Under the pieces are notes generated by a model, which saw nothing but the letters and a program-made list of their open reading frames with translations, did not search any database and had not been told where the DNA came from. A stretch of DNA of 19,292 nt, from contig JAQVYZ010000001.1 in the NCBI GenBank assembly GCA_028708485.1, positions 1 to 19,292 of the forward strand. Direction: 5' to 3'. Of this stretch, positions 1-6,695 are shown piece by piece; position 1 is the first letter of the stretch, and every line of letters starts with the position of its first letter. The DNA is from Caldisericia bacterium. Its GTDB lineage: Bacteria; Caldisericota; Caldisericia; UBA6126. Position numbers and translations under genes: made by a program.

Positions 1-2009
1 TCACCACAGGCTATCGGTACATCCAAGTACCGGAAATCATGTGCCAATTGCATGGAAAAGCCGATATACCGGGAACTATGGTAAAAAAACAAGGTAGGCT
101 CTACCCGACTGCCTACCGCATAGAGGAAACCCTCTGCAGAAACCTCCGTCAATCGGATATCACCGGATTGAACGATGGCAACTGAGGCAGAGGAAGAATC
201 TTTTTTATAAATCGCTTCTCCGGTGTCAAATTGGTTATTTTTCGATTTTTCTATTTCACTGGGATGCTGATCGCGGTAATAACAATATGCAGGCATCGGT
301 TGCAGCAGATAGGAGACATCCAGATCGCCGTCTGCAACCCTGCTTCCTGTTTTATAGACTGTTTCTGTCTGATTCACGGACCAGGTGGCGGATATCAAGC
401 GTTCATCACCGGTGGAGACTGTTCCGGATAAATCCTTATCCCGGTATATGGGTGACCCTACACCGATATCCCCCCCACCGGGAGCATAATAAGCAATATC
501 ACCAGAAAACGACGTAAGACTTTGAAATATATCAATGCTACCGCTTCTGTTCTGAACTCCCAAGATCTCTTCGCTTTGCCCTTCTGAGATAAAATCATCA
601 GAAAGATTGTTTGGAACAGGTTTTGCGGTCGACCAATTCGATACCTGGTTGTTGGTTCCGTCGTCAAAAAACAGAGAGATACCAAAAGCGCCTGCCAAAG
701 CTGGAGAAAAAGACTGGACATAAGAAGTACTGAGCAATGTATCCCCTTCTATCCATTTTCCTGCGGATAAGCTGGTGGATCCTTTTGGAATGTCATGAAA
801 CGGCGTCCTGATGGAGAAAGATAACTCCCGCTTCTCCAAAGAAGACAAGTTGGTTTCCAGAGCAAACGTGTAAAATGTATTGGTAGCAGGAATCTCGGTT
901 AGGAGAATAGCATCTGAATAGAACATACCGTACTGCTCAAGCTCATACGTCAGAGAGTCCATCCTGATATTGACAGGATTCAGACGAATAGAACCTGGAA
1001 TGACTTCTTCCCGCTGTTCACGGTAAATAAATTCGGAAACATGCTCATATCCCCACTTTGTACTTACCGTAAAGCGACTCTCCTGCTGAACATGCTCCGT
1101 GTGCTTTTCCTCTGTTGTAAAAGGGACCAGGGAAATATCGATATCTTTATCGCCTGGTTTAACCGTGGAACGAGGAGGGTAAGTAATCCCGCTATCCGGG
1201 ACGGCAACGGGTGAAAGCCGAATATCTCCCGGCTGGACAGCATTTTGGACAGACCGGTATATCCATTCAAAAGCATCATACCGAGCATTGCTAATGATGT
1301 TTTCCGCATGTTTTTCGTCCGGTTGAAAAGGAATCAGATTAAAACCCACATCCCAATCCGGATTTTGCACTATCGAGTTTTCCGGATAATCCAATCGGTC
1401 AAGAAATCCGATTTTCCAGGTTCGATTGCCTATGGAAAGATAATTCTTCTCCCTATCTGCAATAAGCGAGAAGGGATAAGGACCTCTTGTATTGTTCCCA
1501 TTGTCAGGATCCTGTGAATAACGAATCCTTCCGTCAAGGGTGTTGGATCGAAAACAAGATCCACCGGTAAAAGCGGGATTATCCGGATCCCTAGCAGGTT
1601 CATACTGTGGATTCTGAAATGTACCATCTTCATCAAACCAAATTTGGCCAATGCTATCCATCACGATATAGAGTGGGTCTAAGGCTTTGCCAGCGTCCCT
1701 GTTTGGATGAGGAGATAAGTATCCATACGTATAATACACCGGTTGAATAAGTTGACCGGTAGTTGGCTGTATCATGGGATACGCTTCACTACCCCACGCT
1801 GTTTGACCGGGAGACTGCCAAGGGAATAGCTTTCGATCAGGTAATGGATCGTTGTATCTATCAGCTCCCACCGGTATCCATCTTAATAACAATGTGACGC
1901 ATAACTCGGTTTGAGGGGTTGCTTTGATTACAAAAGAGGGAATCACCGAATGAAGAAGCAGTACAAATCCTAACAGCCAACTAATCCTTGTTTGCCACCG
2001 AGTCAACAT
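1..2009 (-). CDS. Large secreted repeat-containing protein, 3' end outside window (partial)
   Basis: The minus-strand frame from ATG 2009 is open without a stop to position 1, so at least 669 residues are present and the C-terminus is missing. A GAGGTGA ribosome site lies 2-4 bases before the ATG. Residues 1-30 look like a signal peptide: basic MLTRWQTR, then a hydrophobic stretch. The middle holds a divergent duplication. Residues 220-268 and 289-346 share (I/V)PF, (D/E)EKH.E, IYR and V.PG.IRL.PV in the same order. A third GDIRL..V block is at 616-623. Residues 524-535 read DKDLSGTVSTGD, which fits a calcium-binding EF-hand/dockerin-like loop (D at 1, 3 and 12). I recognise no family. An exported, possibly calcium-stabilised surface protein is an inference. 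No cell-wall anchor can be judged because the end is cut off. Confidence 0.85.
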   Translation of the reverse strand, partial: MLTRWQTRISWLLGFVLLLHSVIPSFVIKATPQTELCVTLLLRWIPVGADRYNDPLPDRKLFPWQSPGQTAWGSEAYPMIQPTTGQLIQPVYYTYGYLSPHPNRDAGKALDPLYIVMDSIGQIWFDEDGTFQNPQYEPARDPDNPAFTGGSCFRSNTLDGRIRYSQDPDNGNNTRGPYPFSLIADREKNYLSIGNRTWKIGFLDRLDYPENSIVQNPDWDVGFNLIPFQPDEKHAENIISNARYDAFEWIYRSVQNAVQPGDIRLSPVAVPDSGITYPPRSTVKPGDKDIDISLVPFTTEEKHTEHVQQESRFTVSTKWGYEHVSEFIYREQREEVIPGSIRLNPVNIRMDSLTYELEQYGMFYSDAILLTEIPATNTFYTFALETNLSSLEKRELSFSIRTPFHDIPKGSTSLSAGKWIEGDTLLSTSYVQSFSPALAGAFGISLFFDDGTNNQVSNWSTAKPVPNNLSDDFISEGQSEEILGVQNRSGSIDIFQSLTSFSGDIAYYAPGGGDIGVGSPIYRDKDLSGTVSTGDERLISATWSVNQTETVYKTGSRVADGDLDVSYLLQPMPAYCYYRDQHPSEIEKSKNNQFDTGEAIYKKDSSSASVAIVQSGDIRLTEVSAEGFLYAVGSRVEPTLFFYHSSRYIGFSMQLAHDFRYLDVPIACG

Positions 2010-2035
2010 TTCACCTCAAATCAATTTCTGTAAAA

Positions 2036-2041
2036 ATTATA
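2036..2041 (-). promoter_or_regulatory. Possible -10 box of the secreted repeat protein
   Basis: The minus strand reads a perfect TATAAT here, about 27 bases upstream of the ATG at 2009, in an AT-rich divergent intergenic region (2010-2139). No good -35 box is found at 16-18 bp, so this is only a candidate. No convincing promoter was found for the plus-strand gene that leaves the same region. Confidence 0.3.
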
Positions 2042-2139
2042 CAATAAAAACAAAAACCAAATTGTAGCGTATTTTGTAAACAACTGTACCTTTTCTTGAA
2101 AAATTGGGTATTATAGTAGTAGATTAATCAGGAGGCAAG

Positions 2140-2613
2140 ATGAAGATAACCAACAATAAAGAGAAGGATAAGGAATTTTTAAAACACATACAATCGGTCA
2201 AAAAGTTCGATATCATTATTGAAGGTATTGTTAAGAAAGACTTTTCCAATCGCAGGGATGAAGCGATCAATACTTTATTCAAGATGGCCAACGAAGGATT
2301 ACTGCCGGAAGATGTCTCCCGTTTACTGAAGGATATCAAGAAAGTGGACGTTAACCGTGAGAAAATCGAAGCAACAGCCAGTAATCTGATCGAACAGCTG
2401 TATAGCTTGCTCAACCAAAAATATAAAGTTGATTTTGATTTTATTGAGTTATTACAGGATATTCAAAAGGAACTAGAAGCCAGAAAAGAAGAGGCGCTTG
2501 AAGCAGAACCTACCCCACCTGTCAGAAAGAGAAACAGCAAACTGCAAAAGAAAGTCAGTCCGGATTTTGATATGCGAGAAGTCATCATCAATCCAAAAGA
2601 GGGAATCTGTTAA
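2140..2613 (+). CDS. Hypothetical charged, mostly helical protein
   Basis: This 157-residue protein has a strong AGGAGG site 4 bases before its ATG, so the start is secure. I do not recognise a family. It is highly charged, with many Lys, Glu and Asp residues. It has no signal peptide or membrane segment and looks largely alpha-helical. Residues about 1-115 are predicted helices (for example the segment around EGLLPEDVSRLLKDIKK). A Glu-rich stretch with a TPP turn follows (about 113-128), then a basic patch (VRKRNSKLQKK) and a short tail. That layout would suit a small cytoplasmic adaptor or nucleic-acid-associated protein, but this is not demonstrated. The gene diverges from the secreted protein. 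It converges on the HD-domain gene with only four bases between the two stop codons and no terminator hairpin in between. Confidence 0.8.
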   Translation: MKITNNKEKDKEFLKHIQSVKKFDIIIEGIVKKDFSNRRDEAINTLFKMANEGLLPEDVSRLLKDIKKVDVNREKIEATASNLIEQLYSLLNQKYKVDFDFIELLQDIQKELEARKEEALEAEPTPPVRKRNSKLQKKVSPDFDMREVIINPKEGIC

Positions 2614-2617
2614 GACC

Positions 2618-3847
2618 TTATCCTTCCCCCGGTAAGCGGTAATTTTTATACAATGGCTTATAATCGATCTCATAACCGGGATAGTCTTTATGGATTCCTA
2701 TTTGATAAAGATTTTCATATCCTTCTGTTAGGGCTTTGGACCGAATACCGGTTTCCAGAGACAAATACGCTTCCATGAATGCGGCCAGATTGTCATTGGC
2801 TTTGATCAAAACACCATCCATGGGGGAATAGATATCCTGATTATATCGTTTCATCTCTTCAAAAGAATCAATGATTTTTACCTGATGGCCGAGAAGAATT
2901 TTACTATGAAATTCCTGGTTGGTAAAATAATGCATGTCTTCATGCCATTCAAGAGGAAGTAACGGATAGATCCTGTTCTTCATCTGTTGACTCTCAATCT
3001 GCTTGATCAAATCATCCAATCCTTCCACGGAACGCTTTATCGGAGAGATAATATCCCTGGTTAAAACTTCGGGAAGGTCATGAAACAAACCACCGAAGAA
3101 ATTCAGATATATTCTTTTTGGACAAGCCTGAATCGCTTTGGAGGTAAAATAAGAGAGGATTGCTACCACCAGCATATGCCCCAGAACAGAAGTCTCAGGA
3201 ATCCGAGGAGAGGAAGCCCATCTTTTCTGGTATCTCAGCTGTCCTACCAAATCTATAAAATGCTGGATCTTTTCCTGCGTTTGGTAAACTTGAAAACAAG
3301 ATAAATCTTCATGTTTCGAGAGCTCTTCCTCTATCTTTTTTTTGGTTTCTTCAATACCGTACATCTTCTGGTTCAAGTGGTAGATAATGCGGAATTCCCA
3401 TAAAGTAGCCAGGAAGTGTGAAGCCCGAACGATTCTTCTCTCACGGCTGAATCCCGTCGTTGTATTGAAATAGGTCTGCATCAGAGGAATTAGCGTGAAT
3501 TGGTCGGGCTGAAAAGCCGTCTGAAGACCCCGTACAACCCAATCATGCAAGGCATGGCCACTCTTATTCATTAATTCATAGTAAATGGGGGGTTTAATAT
3601 CTGTCAGCAAGACTCGTTCAAAAAATTCAATCACTCCAGCCTGAATAATCAATTCCCAGTGTAAAGGGGATCCGCTCTGTTGTTCTTCCAGTTTTCCTAA
3701 TGTATAAGCGATGATCATCTTATGAGCTTGTTTGTCAAGTTCTGTGAATCCATGTACCCGTAAATGATCATTCCATCTCTCTATCGAGGCTGACCGGTAA
3801 ATTAACTCCAATAAATCAGGTGAGATAAAAGAATTCTGCTTCATCAT
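2618..3847 (-). CDS. Double HD-domain phosphohydrolase (YfbR/HD_3-like), first copy degenerate
   Basis: The protein has about 409 residues from ATG 3847. An in-frame ATG at 3877 (419 residues) would overlap dinB by 23 bases; neither start has a good ribosome site, and the later one leaves a natural 7-base gap. Numbered from 3877, the C-terminal half carries a full HD signature: H234, H266-D267, E270 and D275. This resembles 5'-deoxynucleotidase (YfbR) and HD_3 proteins. The N-terminal half repeats the pattern (H52, then GVIEFFERVLLTDI at 81-94 against GLFHDLPEVLTRDI at 263-276), but the HD dyad is replaced by Glu-Phe. One active and one structural or regulatory copy is inferred. A dNMP or nucleotide substrate is plausible from the family and from the neighbouring dinB, but unproven. 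It is the last gene of the minus-strand block. Confidence 0.8.
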   Translation of the reverse strand: MMKQNSFISPDLLELIYRSASIERWNDHLRVHGFTELDKQAHKMIIAYTLGKLEEQQSGSPLHWELIIQAGVIEFFERVLLTDIKPPIYYELMNKSGHALHDWVVRGLQTAFQPDQFTLIPLMQTYFNTTTGFSRERRIVRASHFLATLWEFRIIYHLNQKMYGIEETKKKIEEELSKHEDLSCFQVYQTQEKIQHFIDLVGQLRYQKRWASSPRIPETSVLGHMLVVAILSYFTSKAIQACPKRIYLNFFGGLFHDLPEVLTRDIISPIKRSVEGLDDLIKQIESQQMKNRIYPLLPLEWHEDMHYFTNQEFHSKILLGHQVKIIDSFEEMKRYNQDIYSPMDGVLIKANDNLAAFMEAYLSLETGIRSKALTEGYENLYQIGIHKDYPGYEIDYKPLYKNYRLPGEG

Positions 3848-3854
3848 ACTTTGA

Positions 3855-4991
3855 TTATACCTTATCTTTGTAATCATGATAACGATGAATCGTTTTTGAT
3901 CCGAATTTATCTCGAATCGTGTCCAATATTTTTGAAAAAGCTCTTTCTTTTTGGTTCTCCAGAAACAGACTTTCTCCAGCAGACAGATTGGTTACAGAAA
4001 TTCCCAATAAACGCACAGGTTCCCGACTTTCCTTCCGAAGCAATCTTTTTGCGTAATAAAAGATCTGTTCATCCGAGAATATTGGTTCGTTTAGGGTGAT
4101 TTGTCTGGTGATGGTCTTGAAATTAGCGTACCGAAGCTTGATGGACAGGCAAGATGCTTCCTGTTTTTCGTGTCGTAAACGATGACCCAGGTCCGCAGAA
4201 AGGTGATCTAATATGGATATCAATTGGTTTTGATCTGTAATATCCTCTTCGAAGGTAATCTCTTTGCTGATAGAAGGACGGGAGGGTGAGGTTCTATCTT
4301 CCTCGATTCCCTGCACCATACACCATAAACTGGCTCCATATTTGCCAAACAATCCAGTTAATGCAGCCATGTCAAACCCATACAGATCCTTTACTTTGGT
4401 AAACCCTTTGCTGATAAAAAAGGATTCGCTCTTTTTCCCGATACCCGGCAGGACATTGATGGGAAGGTCGGCTAGAAACGCTTTCTCAAACCCCTGTGCC
4501 ACAATAGTCAATCCATCTGGCTTTGCCTGGGCAGCCGCTATTTTTGCAACCGTTCTGGTGCCGGCGATACCAATTGAGATACTAAATCCAAGCTGAGACT
4601 GTACATCCGACTTTAAACGTAAAGCGAGTATCTCCTCCCCGCCGTACAGTTGAATGGTGTCGATAATATCCAGATCGGCTTCATCAATAGACAAAACATG
4701 CAACTCAGAAGTGTACTGACGAAATAGGGAAAACATCTTGTCCGAATAAGACTGGTAGGCAGTATAATCCCCCTCAAGAAAAATGGCATCCGGTTTTAGC
4801 CTCCTGGCTATAGCAATCGGCATAGCGGAGTGAATACCGAACTTCCTGGCTTCATAGGAAGCAGTGGAAACAACACCATGTCTGGAATTCACCCCTCCTA
4901 CGACAACCGCTTTTCCACGTAAAGATGGGTCCTTGATCATCTCAACCGCGGCAAAAAACATATCAGCATCCGCGTGAAGCCATCTTTTCAA
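3855..4991 (-). CDS. dinB: DNA polymerase IV (Y-family translesion polymerase)
   Basis: This 378-residue protein aligns in register with E. coli DinB. The N-terminal motif HADADMFFAAVE supplies the metal-binding D8 and the steric-gate aromatic residue at 12-13. YEAR is at 46-49. SIDEADLD at 101-108 supplies catalytic D103 and E104. The helix-hairpin-helix segment INVLPGIGKKS and the little-finger domain follow. Y-family polymerases copy past damaged bases with low fidelity. Position 106 is Asp, where most DinB proteins have Tyr (SIDEAYLD). No obvious clamp-binding QL.LF motif is seen at the very C-terminus. The gene starts 3 bases after the DUF4932-like gene and is followed directly by the HD gene, so the three are probably co-transcribed. 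No LexA-like box was recognised in front of it. Confidence 0.95.
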   Translation of the reverse strand: MKRWLHADADMFFAAVEMIKDPSLRGKAVVVGGVNSRHGVVSTASYEARKFGIHSAMPIAIARRLKPDAIFLEGDYTAYQSYSDKMFSLFRQYTSELHVLSIDEADLDIIDTIQLYGGEEILALRLKSDVQSQLGFSISIGIAGTRTVAKIAAAQAKPDGLTIVAQGFEKAFLADLPINVLPGIGKKSESFFISKGFTKVKDLYGFDMAALTGLFGKYGASLWCMVQGIEEDRTSPSRPSISKEITFEEDITDQNQLISILDHLSADLGHRLRHEKQEASCLSIKLRYANFKTITRQITLNEPIFSDEQIFYYAKRLLRKESREPVRLLGISVTNLSAGESLFLENQKERAFSKILDTIRDKFGSKTIHRYHDYKDKV

Positions 4992-4994
4992 GGT

Positions 4995-6632
4995 CTATTC
5001 CTCCGGTATTACCTCAACTTTTATCCTGACAGAATCAAGACTCTCCACAATCCCTTCCCCCTCTTTGTAGAAAGCTGTCATCACATATAGGTGAGAGCCA
5101 ATCTCCGGATGTACGAGTATAAAAGAGAATTGATCCCCCTGAATGGTTTCAATCAGCTTACGTTCCCCAGTCACTTCATACAGGTTAAAACCGTCGGCTG
5201 GAAACAGATACTGCCACTGGAAAATAATCTGATCTTCTGTCTTATCATATTCAGCGTTGAGTTGTTTGATTAAGACCGGCTTCCCTTTAGGGATTTTGGT
5301 TTGGATAGTATTCGTAAATATCTCTCCATAAGAGCCTATTGCAGAAATTCTGTACCGGTATGTCTCTCCACTGACTACCTTTGTGTCTCGAAAATAGGTA
5401 ATATCCGGATCCAATGTTCCTGTAATCAATTCATAGGAAGCTTTTTCAATATTATACCGATACACCCGGTACCCTGTTTCATCCTTAGCATTGTCCTTCC
5501 AAGCTAATTGCACTCCGTTCGAAGAAGCGTATAAGGCTTTTAAATACGCCGGCGCATAGGGCAGCTCGCAAAGAGTTTGCATCAGATCCAGTACCCGGGG
5601 GTAAAAATCTGAGAAATTCGGATAGATATCCCGGTTATCCAGGTATTCCCGGAACAAATCATACAGGTATTCCGAATATATAAATCCAAAAAAATAATCT
5701 GCTTGCTTCCTCTCTTCAAGCTCCTCTTCCAATAAATCATTCACCAGGATATGATTCATCACTGAGCGAATTAAGTGCTCGGTATAGCACAACTCCCAGG
5801 TATAATACCCGGTATACATCATCTCATCCATAATCGGATTGAATAATTTATCAAAACGCAATACCTCTTCACGGTTTTGTGAGGTCAATGGTCCGATAAA
5901 GGATTGGCTGAATTCATGGTAGACTTGTTTAGCCAGCATTTCCGGATCGGTAAAAACCGGTTCGCTTTCTTCACTTCGGCTTGGTCCTATAATGCTGTAC
6001 ATCGTATTCCCCACTTTCACCCCATACCCATCCTCATGCACCATGGGAGATAAGATGATCGTGTAAGAGTTCTGGTTCGGACCGAAAAATTTCTCTAGGT
6101 TCTCGATATAGTCTTTTTCAGCTATCAAAACCGATACTGCATCGGTATGGTTTTTGTAGAATAACCGATGGTCTTCGTAAAAGTCCATAAACTTGGTCTC
6201 TTCTGCATAATCCCGTAATAAATCCAAAAAATCATTCAGGTTTTTTTCTCCCCCCATCCGCTCTAATATATATTTCGGAATCGGGATTCTGACCTGTAAT
6301 TCCGGCGGTTCAGATAAATGCAACATGAGCGCATAAGGAATCTCATATTGAAAACCAAACATAAACCACATCATCACATAGTGTCTCAGCACCGGGTGCA
6401 TATAAAACTCACCAAAATGTTCGGAGATCTCATTTCGATAGGCAAAATCATATCCTGACAAAGGCCAATAACCGACCATCCATTGCACAACGGTTAATAG
6501 CTCAATTCTCGGATCAGTCATGACCCGGATTTTCTTCTCGGCAGCAAATGCTCCATGAACTGTTCCCGTCCCAAAAAGAATGCTGCTTACCAATAAAATG
6601 CACAACAACTGTTTTCTGATAGTGTTCTTCAT
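4995..6632 (-). CDS. Exported DUF4932-like putative metallopeptidase with C-terminal Fn3-like domains
   Basis: The start is set at ATG 6632 because AGGAGG sits 6 bases upstream; an ATG at 6683 has no such support. The protein is 545 residues. Residues 1-31 form a Sec signal peptide (KNTIRKQLL, a hydrophobic core, then AFAAE). The mature N-terminus DPRIELLTVVQWMVGYW resembles the DUF4932 family, whose members carry an HEFSH zinc motif. Here the motif is H239-E-F-S-Q243, so the second zinc His is Gln. E285 in YTEHLIRSV is a candidate third ligand. From about residue 360 to the end there are two beta-sandwich modules of fibronectin-III type (VQLAWKDN...TGYRVYRYN). A cell-surface or secreted location is inferred. 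Catalytic activity is doubtful because of the Gln. It lies between the helicase and dinB. Confidence 0.75.
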   Translation of the reverse strand: MKNTIRKQLLCILLVSSILFGTGTVHGAFAAEKKIRVMTDPRIELLTVVQWMVGYWPLSGYDFAYRNEISEHFGEFYMHPVLRHYVMMWFMFGFQYEIPYALMLHLSEPPELQVRIPIPKYILERMGGEKNLNDFLDLLRDYAEETKFMDFYEDHRLFYKNHTDAVSVLIAEKDYIENLEKFFGPNQNSYTIILSPMVHEDGYGVKVGNTMYSIIGPSRSEESEPVFTDPEMLAKQVYHEFSQSFIGPLTSQNREEVLRFDKLFNPIMDEMMYTGYYTWELCYTEHLIRSVMNHILVNDLLEEELEERKQADYFFGFIYSEYLYDLFREYLDNRDIYPNFSDFYPRVLDLMQTLCELPYAPAYLKALYASSNGVQLAWKDNAKDETGYRVYRYNIEKASYELITGTLDPDITYFRDTKVVSGETYRYRISAIGSYGEIFTNTIQTKIPKGKPVLIKQLNAEYDKTEDQIIFQWQYLFPADGFNLYEVTGERKLIETIQGDQFSFILVHPEIGSHLYVMTAFYKEGEGIVESLDSVRIKVEVIPEE

Positions 6633-6638
6633 GCTATT

Positions 6639-6644
6639 CCTCCT
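6639..6644 (-). promoter_or_regulatory. Ribosome binding site that decides the DUF4932-like start
   Basis: The minus strand reads AAAGGAGGAATAGCATG, a full anti-Shine-Dalgarno match 6 bases before ATG 6632. This makes the 17 codons upstream (to 6683) untranslated, and puts the signal peptide at the true N-terminus. Confidence 0.85.
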
Positions 6645-6695
6645 TTTATCAGTACAATTCGCCATTATCTTACCAGTATTCACTGATAAATCCAG

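Noticed and set aside
231..1651. Several short frames on both strands in the first 2 kb
   Set aside because: They are shadows of one continuous minus-strand frame from 2009 that is open through position 1 and has a signal peptide and internal repeats.
2061..2071. ATTGTAGCGTA shared with 13635-13645 in the IS
   Set aside because: An 11-base match between two sites in a 19-kb window is expected by chance, and nothing around it is shared.
3848..3877. Upstream start (ATG 3877) for the HD-domain gene
   Set aside because: It would overlap dinB by 23 bases without any ribosome site. ATG 3847 begins just before the conserved N-terminal helix, although the evidence is not decisive.
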